Of a stretch of DNA of 35,192 nucleotides, positions 6,490 through 14,989 are shown piece by piece. The stretch is taken from the NCBI GenBank assembly GCA_026995265.1, contig JALWPC010000636.1, forward strand, positions 1 through 35,192, given 5' to 3'. The DNA comes from Paracoccaceae bacterium (lineage in GTDB: Bacteria > Pseudomonadota > Alphaproteobacteria > Rhodobacterales > Rhodobacteraceae). Below the pieces are notes generated by a model. It worked only from the letters and a program-made list of their open reading frames with translations, ran no database searches and was not told the origin of the DNA. The translations under genes and the position numbers were made by a program. Position 1 is the first letter of the stretch. Every line of letters begins with the position of its first letter.

Positions 6490-7216
6490 AGAAAATGCGC
6501 AAGAACTCGCCGTGATGAACCAAGCGCCAACGCCGATGGAGTTAATCCAGAGCGCCATATCAAGCAATGTAACGCCGGAAGCCTTGGGCCAGCTAATGGA
6601 CCTGCAAGAGCGCTGGGAGGCCAACAATGCCAGAAAGGAATTTGACCGCGCCATGGTGGCCGTTCAAGGCGATATGCCGGAAATTGTTAAAACCAAGCAG
6701 GTGTGCTTCAAAAACAAGGCAGGCGGCTTCACCGAATATAAGCATGAAGACTTAAGCGAAATGGTGGAAATCCTGCGCCCAGTTCTCGCAAAACACGGCC
6801 TTTCGTTCCGGTGGCGCACTGCAAGCGATAAAAACCTTGTCACCGTGACCTGCCTTCTTTCCCATCAAATGGGCCATAATGAAGAAACATCTCTAAGCGG
6901 CGGCATAGATACCAGCGGCGGCAAGAACGCAATACAGGGCGTGGCTTCCGTTGTCACCTATTTGCAGCGCTATACCCTGAAGGCGGCTTTGGGCATTGCG
7001 GCGGGGCATGATGACGATGCACAATCTGTTGTCGAGCCTGACGCATCAAGTGATTGGATCGCCAAAATCGAGAACGCATCCACGGCAGCGGAGTTGCACG
7101 AAATCGGCCAAGAATTGAAGGGCGTAAATATGCCGCAAAACTCGCTTAACGCCGTCAAGAAAGCATATTCGGTGGCCCTGAAATCGCTTAGAGAGGCCGA
7201 CAATGGAGCAGCGTAG
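6482..7216 (+). CDS. ERF-family single-strand annealing recombinase
   Basis: 'EFDRAMVAVQGDMPEIVKTKQV...YKHEDLSEMVEILRPVLAKHGLSFRWRT...GVASVVTYLQRYTLKAALGIA' matches ERF features. Confidence 0.9.
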   Translation: MTKENAQELAVMNQAPTPMELIQSAISSNVTPEALGQLMDLQERWEANNARKEFDRAMVAVQGDMPEIVKTKQVCFKNKAGGFTEYKHEDLSEMVEILRPVLAKHGLSFRWRTASDKNLVTVTCLLSHQMGHNEETSLSGGIDTSGGKNAIQGVASVVTYLQRYTLKAALGIAAGHDDDAQSVVEPDASSDWIAKIENASTAAELHEIGQELKGVNMPQNSLNAVKKAYSVALKSLREADNGAA

Positions 7217-7811
7217 CGCAGAATGGATGGCGGCAAGGGCGGGCAAATTCACGGCTTCGCGCGCCTCGGCCTTGATGGCCAAGATACGGTCCGGCAAGCC
7301 CGCCAAAAGCCGAGAGGAACTAATCGTCACGCTGGCGGTCGAGCGCATCACGGGAGCATGTGTTGAGACCTATAGCAATGCGGCGATGCAGCGCGGGGTT
7401 GAATTGGAGGCCGAGGCTAGGGACGCCTATGTGTTCGAGACAGGGCAGGCGGTCGACGAGGTGGCGTTCATTGAATTTGACGGCCTGCCAAATACCGGAT
7501 GCTCGCCGGACGGCCTGATAAGCAAAGACGGCATGGTTGAAATCAAGTGCCCTGCCTCTATGGCCAAGCACGCTGACGCCATCCGCAAGGCGTCGCACGC
7601 GCAAGAATATCGCTGGCAGTTGCAGCATCAGCTTTTATGCGCCGAACGAGACTGGGTGGATATTGTTTCTTATGACCCGCGCTTTCCGGCGGGAATGCAG
7701 TTGGCAATCCACCGCGTCGAACGCGACAACGGCATGTTGGAAGAACTGGCCGAAGCCATCGAGGTGGCAGACAAGGAAGTCATTAAGATCATGAAGGAGT
7801 TGAAGAAGTGA
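7203..7811 (+). CDS. YqaJ-family viral recombinase / lambda-type exonuclease
   Basis: 'RSAEWMAARAGKFTASRASALM...NTGCSPDGLISKDGMVEIKCP...QEYRWQLQHQLLC': D...EIK core. Confidence 0.9.
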   Translation: MEQRSAEWMAARAGKFTASRASALMAKIRSGKPAKSREELIVTLAVERITGACVETYSNAAMQRGVELEAEARDAYVFETGQAVDEVAFIEFDGLPNTGCSPDGLISKDGMVEIKCPASMAKHADAIRKASHAQEYRWQLQHQLLCAERDWVDIVSYDPRFPAGMQLAIHRVERDNGMLEELAEAIEVADKEVIKIMKELKK

Positions 7812-8140
7812 TAGCACAGAAGGATATAGAGAGATGCTTTGACTTCCTTAGGGATAGCGCCGCGCAGATAGCGGATGCCCGCATGAACAAGGTAAGAACC
7901 GAGGAGATGCGCAAGGTTATCTGGTCAGAAATGCGGCGCGCGTGCAATGAAGGAACGCAGGCTGAACGAGACGCTTTCGCTTATGCCTCCGAACAATACA
8001 AAAGCCATATCGAGGAAATGGCACAAGCCGCGAGGGCGTTTGAATTGCTAAAAGCCCAGCGCGAAGCGGCGATTGCGAAGATCGACGCATGGAGAACGAG
8101 CAGCGCGAATGAGCGCGGTGCGCAGAGGGCCATCAGCTAG
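7808..8140 (+). CDS. Hypothetical protein
   Basis: 110-aa ORF, GTGATA overlap with the exonuclease stop. Confidence 0.6.
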   Translation: MIAQKDIERCFDFLRDSAAQIADARMNKVRTEEMRKVIWSEMRRACNEGTQAERDAFAYASEQYKSHIEEMAQAARAFELLKAQREAAIAKIDAWRTSSANERGAQRAIS

Positions 8141-8193
8141 GCGGGACTATTGCGCCCGTGAGGGCATAGAAATAAACCCAAAGGAGAACAGCA

Positions 8194-8418
8194 ATGTTTA
8201 AGATTGAAAAAGGAATTGAGGCCCCAAAAAGCAGGGTCGGGAGATACCCATGGAATGAGATGGAGGTTGGCGATAGTTTTTTGGTCCCATGCCGCGATGA
8301 CGAAAAGCGGGTGGTGCAAACGAAGCTGTGTGGTGCGTCGAGCAACAGGCGCAAATTCGGAGAACGATACAGGGCGGCGCAGGCAGAAGGCGGCGTTCGT
8401 ATTTGGAGAGTGAAGTGA
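8194..8418 (+). CDS. Conserved small phage protein
   Basis: 'MFKIEKGIEAPKSRVGRYPWNEMEVGDSFLVP', recurrent small phage protein type; GGAG upstream. Confidence 0.65.
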   Translation: MFKIEKGIEAPKSRVGRYPWNEMEVGDSFLVPCRDDEKRVVQTKLCGASSNRRKFGERYRAAQAEGGVRIWRVK

Positions 8419-8708
8419 CTGATAAACTCTACAAAATCAAGAAAATTACATGGAATGTTAAAAGGCCCGAATGCGAATGGAACGCCGTCCTTTATTCATT
8501 CATTCCCGTTGATTTTACAATCGTGCGCTTATCCAATGATGACTTTGTTTTGATCGAGACAACATACCTTCATAATTCGTATGTCGGAAAAGACGCACCG
8601 AGCCATATTGTCACATTACATAAATCAGAAAGAGAGGCAAAGAACGAAGCTAACCATCGCCTGGCGGTTAGGCTACAACCAACATATTTACAAGAGGTGG
8701 AGATATGA
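8415..8708 (+). CDS. Hypothetical protein (GTG start)
   Basis: GTG at 8415 overlaps the upstream TGA. Confidence 0.55.
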   Translation: MTDKLYKIKKITWNVKRPECEWNAVLYSFIPVDFTIVRLSNDDFVLIETTYLHNSYVGKDAPSHIVTLHKSEREAKNEANHRLAVRLQPTYLQEVEI

Positions 8709-8962
8709 AAAAGCGTTGCAGAAACTGCAAGCATTGGGAACTTACAGAAGATTTAACTGATTGCCCCGTTCGACGATGCTTGGGCGAATGTTCCGCTACC
8801 CCTCATGTTGATGAGGCAAGTGATTGGACTGCGGATTTTTCGCGCATGGTTGAGGCCAAAGAGCATAAAAAGACAACGGCCTTCGCCGCAGATTCGAGCG
8901 GTTATTATGCCGGTCTACTAACCAAACCAAAGCACTATTGCTCAATGTGGGAGGAGAAGTGA
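8705..8962 (+). CDS. Cys-rich small protein, possible zinc binding
   Basis: 'KKRCRNCKHWE...DCPVRRCLGECSA...HYCSMWEEK'. Confidence 0.6.
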   Translation: MKKRCRNCKHWELTEDLTDCPVRRCLGECSATPHVDEASDWTADFSRMVEAKEHKKTTAFAADSSGYYAGLLTKPKHYCSMWEEK

Positions 8963-9339
8963 TGACCGACCAAGAATTTCAGAACTATATGATGGACTTG
9001 TGGAACATGTCAGTAGGCACCCATTTCACGCGCCCTAGAATCCATTGTGCTGATGGTTTCAGTGTGTCAATTCAGGCGGGGTGGGGAAAACATTGCTACC
9101 CTCGACCATCCGCTGATGGTGAAAGTATACATGAAATAAAACACGCCTACAGAGGACCATTCCATGAATGGGAATTGGGGTTTCCATCAGCACACCCGGG
9201 TGATGAAATTATGAAATATATAGACGGCAACCCTGAAACCACCGACCCTACACAAACAGTTTATGGTTATGTGCCAACGGTGGCGGTTTTAAGATTGCTT
9301 GAAGAACATGGCGGAATAGCAAAGGAAAAACAAAAATGA
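8962..9339 (+). CDS. Hypothetical protein
   Basis: TGATG coupling; GGAGGAG upstream. Confidence 0.6.
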   Translation: MTDQEFQNYMMDLWNMSVGTHFTRPRIHCADGFSVSIQAGWGKHCYPRPSADGESIHEIKHAYRGPFHEWELGFPSAHPGDEIMKYIDGNPETTDPTQTVYGYVPTVAVLRLLEEHGGIAKEKQK

Positions 9340-9698
9340 CAGACAGTATGGACGAAAAAGTAATGGAGGCGGTGGAAACACTGGTTAAGGTAAAGGTGGC
9401 CAAAGCGCTTGAGGAAGAAGATGCGCTAATTGAAAAAATGGTGATTAAAATACTTGAGGCCCCAATATATAGCAGCCGAGGCAAAAAAACATTCATCCAA
9501 GACGAGCTTGAGCATAGAGTTCGGGCCGTCGTGCAAAAAGAGGTTGAATTGTGCCTTGCTGCGCAAGCCGAAGTAATCAAACAAACAATACACGCTAAGG
9601 CTAAGCCTATCATGGACAAGTTGGTTGAACAGGTAATCAACCACTTCGACGAGGACGATTGGCGCGTTAAATTTGATATTCATTTGGGGGGCAGGTAA
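9336..9698 (+). CDS. Hypothetical protein
   Basis: 120-aa ORF, ATGA coupling. Confidence 0.6.
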   Translation: MTDSMDEKVMEAVETLVKVKVAKALEEEDALIEKMVIKILEAPIYSSRGKKTFIQDELEHRVRAVVQKEVELCLAAQAEVIKQTIHAKAKPIMDKLVEQVINHFDEDDWRVKFDIHLGGR

Positions 9699-10132
9699 TG
9701 GCCCTACGCATCGTATCAGGACCGGCCCTGCAAAAGGACGCTTATGCCAAGCGAGGCGTGAGGGAAAAGCCCTTCCGGTCGCAATCCTACATGGCTTGGG
9801 TGGCGTCACTGCCTTGCTGCGTCACGGGCTGCACAGCGGCCAAGAGAGACGCACACCATGTGAGGCTCGGGCTATTGCAAATGGGCAAGAGGCCGCCGGA
9901 CGATAAAACAGTGCCGTTGCTCCACACGCTTCACATAGACCAATACACGGGCGCTTTGCACAAGGTTGGTGAGGCAAGGTTCTGGACCATCCACGGGATT
10001 GATCCGCACCGCTTGGCAGACGGGCTTTTCGAGATTTGGGAAACGGCCTTGCCCATGCCCACAAAAACAGACTTGGCCACTAAATTTATAGCGCTTCGCT
10101 CGGCAATCAGCGCTTCAAGGAGGGTGTCGTGA
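9698..10132 (+). CDS. DUF968-like (HNH-type) nuclease
   Basis: 'CCVTGCTAAKRDAHHVRLGLLQMGKRPPDDKTVPLLHTLHIDQYTGALHKVGEARFWTIHGIDPHRLA'. Confidence 0.7.
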   Translation: MALRIVSGPALQKDAYAKRGVREKPFRSQSYMAWVASLPCCVTGCTAAKRDAHHVRLGLLQMGKRPPDDKTVPLLHTLHIDQYTGALHKVGEARFWTIHGIDPHRLADGLFEIWETALPMPTKTDLATKFIALRSAISASRRVS

Positions 10133-10398
10133 CATACGCACGAGTATTGGTATTCCAGGAGGGCAACCAATGGATTGCGCAGTGTCTTGATTTTGACATA
10201 TGCGCCCACGCGAAAGATGAGGCGACTCTGTTGTCGCGCTTTTCTGCCGTTTTTTCGTTTGAGCGGAATTTGAGTATTGAACGAAAAGGCAACCCCTTTG
10301 CTGGCCTAGACCCCGCTCCGGAAGAATACCACGAAATGTGGCGAGACGGAGGGCCTGCCAAAAGGGTCGTTATTTTGCTACAAGGAGAAGTAATATGA
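10129..10398 (+). CDS. HicB-like fold protein without an adjacent HicA
   Basis: 'ARVLVFQEGNQWIAQCLDFDICAHAKDEATLLSRF'; GTG start. Confidence 0.5.
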   Translation: MTYARVLVFQEGNQWIAQCLDFDICAHAKDEATLLSRFSAVFSFERNLSIERKGNPFAGLDPAPEEYHEMWRDGGPAKRVVILLQGEVI

Positions 10399-10970
10399 CC
10401 CCCCAACAAATGATACATTACGACATAGAAGGCGTTATATTAGATATTAAGGAGGGCCAAGCGGATAAAGTTTGTATTGAAACTTTGCGCCGCGTTCAGG
10501 ATTTTATCTTTAACCCATGGCAGCCTATTGAGGCCGCGCCGGAAGATAAAGAACTGCTCTTAATTAGGGTTAAAGACGGGCGGGTGGCCTGTTGTCCTTG
10601 GGTAGCGAAAATACCTAACCATTTATTTCCTAACCCAACTCACTGGATGCCCCTGCCCGAACCACTAATGGAGAAGAAAAATGAAAAAGACACAAACCCT
10701 TGGGCAGGTAAAAGCACCGAGGAGATTGTGCCTGATGCTGGCCTCGGGGTTTCAGAAAATCAAAGCTGTTTTTCTCATGTCGAAAAAAGAATATATATTT
10801 TTTCTGGGTTAACTGACTGTTTGAAGGGCGCTCACATATACAATTATAGGCGAATGTTGATAGAAAAATTTGATTTAGCGTTTCTTGATGCCTCTTGGAG
10901 GCTCACCAAAAAAGGCAAAGCCTATCTCTACGCAGCTTTGCGTGAAAAGATAGGGGGTGAGGAAGAATGA
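10395..10970 (+). CDS. DUF551-domain protein with extra C-terminal region
   Basis: 'PWQPIEAAPEDKELLLIR...HWMPLPEP' is the DUF551 signature; start at 10395. Confidence 0.65.
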   Translation: MTPQQMIHYDIEGVILDIKEGQADKVCIETLRRVQDFIFNPWQPIEAAPEDKELLLIRVKDGRVACCPWVAKIPNHLFPNPTHWMPLPEPLMEKKNEKDTNPWAGKSTEEIVPDAGLGVSENQSCFSHVEKRIYIFSGLTDCLKGAHIYNYRRMLIEKFDLAFLDASWRLTKKGKAYLYAALREKIGGEEE

Positions 10971-10994
10971 CAGACGCCATCAAAAGACTGCGCG

Positions 10995-11141
10995 ATGCGT
11001 GCCGTTTGGAAATTCCGTCAAGAAGTAATCATGGAAGATGGCGACATTGATATTCTGCGCGGGCAAAATCTAGCCTGCTGGTGCAAAATCGGTGAACCCT
11101 GCCACGCAGACGTGCTGCTTAAATTAGCTAATGAGGAGTAA
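10995..11141 (+). pseudogene. Truncated DUF4326-like ORF (48 aa, C-terminal part only)
   Basis: 'ILRGQNLACWCKIGEPCHADVLLKLANEE' matches the DUF4326 C-terminus; N-terminal half missing. Confidence 0.55.
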
Positions 11142-11145
11142 GCAC

Positions 11146-11358
11146 ATGGCCACGAATATGAATATCAAGATAGTTTACCACAGGCTGCGCAATCTGCGCA
11201 TAAAATATAACGAAGGGCTGCACGAGCAATCGCAGAAGCTTGGCATAAGGCCCGTTACCATTTCTGCTATCGAGCGCGGGAAAATACAGCCACCAGAGGG
11301 TTTAGATGAAAAAATTAAAAACTGTTATCCAGAGGAACTAACCCATGACCAAGATTAA
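11146..11358 (+). CDS. XRE-family HTH protein
   Basis: 'LRNLRIKYNEGLHEQSQKLGIRPVTISAIERGKIQPPEGL'; GAGGAG upstream. Confidence 0.7.
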   Translation: MATNMNIKIVYHRLRNLRIKYNEGLHEQSQKLGIRPVTISAIERGKIQPPEGLDEKIKNCYPEELTHDQD

Positions 11359-11572
11359 ATTAACCGACGAACAGAAATTCGAGAACCATTTGCGTAAATT
11401 GAATCGCGTCCCCTACAGACTATTGCTTCGCGCGCTTATCAGAACCCCCGTGCCACTCGACCTGAAAAACCCAAACGCACTCGGGTATAAAATATTCGCG
11501 TGGCAATGCTGCACAGCGCACCTATTGGAATCGTGGGAAATACAACGCGCAGAAAACAATCGGCGGGAGTAG
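11345..11572 (+). CDS. Hypothetical protein
   Basis: 75-aa ORF in operon. Confidence 0.55.
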   Translation: MTKIKLTDEQKFENHLRKLNRVPYRLLLRALIRTPVPLDLKNPNALGYKIFAWQCCTAHLLESWEIQRAENNRRE

Positions 11573-11576
11573 TGAG

Positions 11577-11846
11577 ATGAGCAGCAAACAGATTAACTTT
11601 CAACCAATCGACTATGAGAAAGTTGAATATGGCAAGCCATATTACCTTATGTTTCAAAATGGCGACATTATACGCGCCAGCCTTATAAGAGACCATGTGG
11701 TTGATGGTGACGATATTTGGCAGGACCAGTGGGTTGCCGTCGAGGGATCGCCATATCCAGAATGCTGGAGTAATGGTGCGTGCTGGGATTTTAACGAAGA
11801 CGGCGAACCGTCCATGCTGCCAAAGCTGATAGCGGAGATTCAGTGA
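11577..11846 (+). CDS. Hypothetical protein
   Basis: 89-aa ORF in operon. Confidence 0.6.
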   Translation: MSSKQINFQPIDYEKVEYGKPYYLMFQNGDIIRASLIRDHVVDGDDIWQDQWVAVEGSPYPECWSNGACWDFNEDGEPSMLPKLIAEIQ

Positions 11847-12010
11847 TGGTAGCCTTTAACTTCACTGTCTTTACCGACAAAATTCTCAACAGCAGCAAAA
11901 CCAAAACATCGCAAGGCCGCATGTGCGGCAATGCCGTTTGCCCACAACTCGCAGAAGCGCTCGCCCGGGCAAATTGCCAACATTTAGCACTCAACAAATG
12001 CGCAGCATGA
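11846..12010 (+). CDS. 54-aa ORF resembling the C-terminal motif X end of a C5 cytosine methyltransferase
   Basis: 'KTKTSQGRMCGNAVCPQLAEALARANCQHL' = motif X (GNAV-P--A--L); TGATG coupling; catalytic domain absent. Confidence 0.6.
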   Translation: MVAFNFTVFTDKILNSSKTKTSQGRMCGNAVCPQLAEALARANCQHLALNKCAA

Positions 12011-12021
12011 GGAGATAGGTA

Positions 12022-12075
12022 ATGAATAAAAAACCCAAAAATCCACTCCCTCCCCCACCACCACCCCACCAATAG
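12022..12075 (+). CDS. 17-aa poly-proline peptide MNKKPKNPLPPPPPPHQ
   Basis: AGGAG-containing leader (GAGGAGATAGGTA) before ATG 12022. Confidence 0.4.
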   Translation: MNKKPKNPLPPPPPPHQ

Positions 12076-12087
12076 TGAGACAAAACA

Positions 12088-12417
12088 ATGGCCAAACCTA
12101 ACCGGTACGACCCGTGGCAATATACAGAAGAAGAAAAGAAGAATCTGGCCGAAAAATATCCGACCACAGAGGATTGCTTGGCCGCTATAGCGGAGATCAA
12201 CTCGCGCTTAGTAAATTTGGGCTGGAATAACGCAATCTATTGTCCAAAGGACGGCACGAGTTTTGATGCGATTGAATTTGGCTGCTCTACCATTTTTGAT
12301 TGTTGGTATGACGGCGAATGGCCGAACGGGCGTTATTGGGCATGTTATGGAGATGATATAGATATATGTCGCCCTGTTCTTTTTAGGCCGAGGAAAGAAA
12401 AACATGACCAAGATTGA
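12088..12417 (+). CDS. Hypothetical protein
   Basis: 109-aa ORF in operon. Confidence 0.6.
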   Translation: MAKPNRYDPWQYTEEEKKNLAEKYPTTEDCLAAIAEINSRLVNLGWNNAIYCPKDGTSFDAIEFGCSTIFDCWYDGEWPNGRYWACYGDDIDICRPVLFRPRKEKHDQD

Positions 12418-13498
12418 ATGGACTCACGCGCCGGGCTTCAAGGGCGAGACATGGAACCCGATAGTTGGCTGCGACATCGAAAGCGCAGGCTGTAAAAATT
12501 GCTATGCAATGAAGCAGGCCCATCGCATCGAGAAGATGCAACCGGGCGGCCACTATAAAGGCACAACAAAACTGGTGAAGGGCAAGGCCGTGTGGACGGG
12601 AAAGGTCAAGCAAGCGCCAAAGAAAAACCTCACCGCGCCCCTGCGCTGGAGCAAGCCGCGCTTGGTTTTCGTCAACTCCATGGGCGACCTGCTCCACCCT
12701 AATGTGCCGGTCGAATGGATTGACAGGGTTTTCGCCGTCATGGCACTGGCCCCGCAACATAAATTCCTTGTGCTGACAAAACACCCCAAACGGATGCGGG
12801 AATATCTAACAGCTTTTAAGCCAGCCAAGTCGGGGCACCCGCACGACCCACAAGACCATTATCCATATGTTACACGCCATGGCACGGATGTGCCAGACAG
12901 GCCGAAGGGTGAAGTATGCTTCCACAGTAACGATTGGCCGCTCCCCAATGTCGGCCTCGGCGTATCGGTCGAAAACCAAGAGACCGCAGATAAGCGCATC
13001 CCAAAACTACTGCAAACGCCCGCCGCCATGCGCTTTGTGTCTTATGAGCCTGCACTTTGTCCGGTGGATTTTACAAACATCACGGCCTCAACGCCAACCG
13101 GCGATGAACAATGGAATTGCCTCGACAAAGTAGAAGCGCGAGATGCAGAAGGTCCAGCGCCTAAAACAGTTATTGACCAGATTATCATGGGCGGCGAGAG
13201 CGGCAAGAACGCTCGGCCATTACACGCCCATTGGGTGCGACAGACACGCGACCAATGCGCTGCCGCCGGAACACCGTTTTTCCTCAAACAGTTGGGAAAT
13301 CAGGTAGGTGAGCGGCCTGAAAATTTCAAAGAGTGGTGGACCGATAGCGCAAAAAATATTGCCGCACGCGAGCGTGAAATAATAACCCTCAAGCATCGCA
13401 AAGGAGCGGACCCATTGGAGTGGCCGGAGGATTTCCGCATCCAACAATTCCCGGAGTGGATAACCACGCCATCGCAGCAACAGGAGAGTGAAGAATGA
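12404..13498 (+). CDS. Phage Gp37/Gp68 family (DUF5131) protein
   Basis: 'IEWTHAPGFKGETWNPIVGCDIESAGCKNCYAM...LTKHPKRM...NVGLGVSVENQETADKRIPKLLQTPA...VIMGGESGKNARPLH'. Confidence 0.9.
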   Translation: MTKIEWTHAPGFKGETWNPIVGCDIESAGCKNCYAMKQAHRIEKMQPGGHYKGTTKLVKGKAVWTGKVKQAPKKNLTAPLRWSKPRLVFVNSMGDLLHPNVPVEWIDRVFAVMALAPQHKFLVLTKHPKRMREYLTAFKPAKSGHPHDPQDHYPYVTRHGTDVPDRPKGEVCFHSNDWPLPNVGLGVSVENQETADKRIPKLLQTPAAMRFVSYEPALCPVDFTNITASTPTGDEQWNCLDKVEARDAEGPAPKTVIDQIIMGGESGKNARPLHAHWVRQTRDQCAAAGTPFFLKQLGNQVGERPENFKEWWTDSAKNIAAREREIITLKHRKGADPLEWPEDFRIQQFPEWITTPSQQQESEE

Positions 13499-13560
13499 CT
13501 AACTGGCAAGGAAAGCCAAAGAATGACTAAACCAACGAATGCACGGAATTAACGGGGCTT

Positions 13561-13767
13561 GTGGTGATTTGGCTGGTTCTAGTTATCACTTTCACAGATA
13601 GCGAGGGGCTGTTGTTTCGTGGATTGGGAATCTGGCTCACTGTTTTGTGCGCAGGACTCTGCCTTCGTGCTAGTTTCGATAATGGCTTTCAACCCGTTGT
13701 TAGAATGTTTTTCTATACCGCGTGTGTGATTAGTATTATCATTTTTGCCTTTTTGTTCAACGGCTGA
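13561..13767 (+). CDS. Small multi-TM membrane protein
   Basis: Three hydrophobic stretches; GTG start. Confidence 0.5.
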   Translation: MVIWLVLVITFTDSEGLLFRGLGIWLTVLCAGLCLRASFDNGFQPVVRMFFYTACVISIIIFAFLFNG

Positions 13768-13776
13768 CGGCGCGCC

Positions 13777-13917
13777 GTGGGCTGGTTGCTTCTAATATAT
13801 GTTTTAGTGCTTCTTTTTGAAAGCTGGGTGCGGCGGGTTAAGGCGCGGTTGGGCAAAGAGAACCCCACGGGCCGAAACCCGTGGGGGCCACCCGATAAAT
13901 CAGGTGGGTGGTCTTGA
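13777..13917 (+). CDS. 46-aa single-TM ORF (GTG start), absent from the ORF track
   Basis: VGWLLLIYVLVLLFESWVRRVKARLGKENPTGRNPWGPPDKSGGWS*. Confidence 0.35.
   Translation: MGWLLLIYVLVLLFESWVRRVKARLGKENPTGRNPWGPPDKSGGWS
13863..13886 (+). terminator. Strong GC hairpin CCCCACGGG-CCGAAA-CCCGTGGGG near the end of the rightward operon
   Basis: Perfect 9-bp stem; no U-tract; second hairpin CCACCC...GGGTGG at 13888-13911. Confidence 0.4.
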
Positions 13918-13975
13918 ATGAGGATAGCAAGCTAGAGCCTCGGACCTGTTGAACCTTCAAGCTGTCAGATTGCGT

Positions 13976-14116
13976 ATGAAGCAAACTCTAGAATCCGCCA
14001 AAACCTTCTATCCGGAAAATCATAATATGCCTCCTGACACTGTAGCCCGCCATATCGGCCGTCTTGGCTATCTATATGACGGCCGAGGGGCCACTTCACC
14101 AAGCAAGAGCTACTAA
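13976..14116 (+). CDS. Possible 46-aa ORF MKQTLESAKTFYPENHNMPPDTVARHIGRLGYLYDGRGATSPSKSY
   Basis: Protein-like composition, frame open upstream to 13928; no clear SD. Confidence 0.3.
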   Translation: MKQTLESAKTFYPENHNMPPDTVARHIGRLGYLYDGRGATSPSKSY

Positions 14117-14210
14117 TCCTATATAGAGAAAATTAATCCTTGGCTCAAGTAAAAATTTATGGCCATATGTTAAGTAACGCCGGACTTTCTGACATAAAGG
14201 AAACTATATG

Positions 14211-14717
14211 TCATGTTTGCGCCTTTCGTTTAACCTTTTCGCTATTCGCATCAAGCGCGGCACGTGGCATAGACCAAGACCAAACAGCAGCCCTACGGCG
14301 GATAAAATTATCAAGAGCATTGGCTATATGACCACCCGTTGAGATTAAGACCGTCGCTAGTGCGAGAATGAAAAGCCCGTTGTATGCCCACATATGGGGC
14401 AGGGTGGGGAATAGCAGGGCCGCAAAATGCAGGCCAATCATGGTCAAATGCAATAATGACATGGTGGCCAGCCACGCTAGGCCATACCGAAAGGCAAGGC
14501 TTGAAAATATAACCATCGCGGCCCCGTCAATAGTCGAATATGCTAACATCCTAAGAGGGTACGCAAGATTATCCCCTATCCATATGGTTGCAACCCATGT
14601 TGCCGCCACAACCGCCCACGCCGTGAAGGTAAACGGGCGGGTGCTGGATAGAACAACGCACAGAAGCATAATCTGCGCCACCCCATACCACATTGCCGTG
14701 TATCCTATGTCGATCAT
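14211..14717 (-). CDS. Multi-TM membrane protein
   Basis: 168 aa with several TM helices; end of late block. Confidence 0.6.
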   Translation of the reverse strand: MIDIGYTAMWYGVAQIMLLCVVLSSTRPFTFTAWAVVAATWVATIWIGDNLAYPLRMLAYSTIDGAAMVIFSSLAFRYGLAWLATMSLLHLTMIGLHFAALLFPTLPHMWAYNGLFILALATVLISTGGHIANALDNFIRRRAAVWSWSMPRAALDANSEKVKRKAQT

Positions 14718-14977
14718 TGCCCGTCCGGCGGGTTTTTGTCGTCCCCGCCGCCTAGAAGTGTTGCAGCGTCATTCAGCGCCTTGTGGCCTTGCGCTACGGC
14801 AATGCACATTTTCTTGCACGCCGCTTGCGCCGCCTTTGCGGGCTCGTGGGCCCTGGGATTGTCGCTGAACGCCGCCGCCTGCGCCGTTACCGTATCGGAA
14901 ATCTCGCCAAGCAGGCGCTCCACCGTGGCCAAGTCAGCCCTTACCTTGTCTTGCCGTCTTTTGAAGTTCTCGTCCAT
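14714..14977 (-). CDS. Hypothetical helical protein
   Basis: 87 aa; ATGA coupling. Confidence 0.55.
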   Translation of the reverse strand: MDENFKRRQDKVRADLATVERLLGEISDTVTAQAAAFSDNPRAHEPAKAAQAACKKMCIAVAQGHKALNDAATLLGGGDDKNPPDGQ

Positions 14978-14989
14978 GAAACCCTCTTT

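Noticed and set aside
10129-10398. HicAB toxin-antitoxin module
   Set aside because: Only a HicB-like fold; no HicA-like small basic protein next to it.
14036-14120. tRNA-like fold around GTAGC...GCTAC
   Set aside because: Lacks T-loop and anticodon-arm spacing; better explained as hairpins within a possible short ORF.
14140-14331. 63-aa + ORF at the convergent junction
   Set aside because: Antisense to the 14211-14717 membrane protein; no SD.
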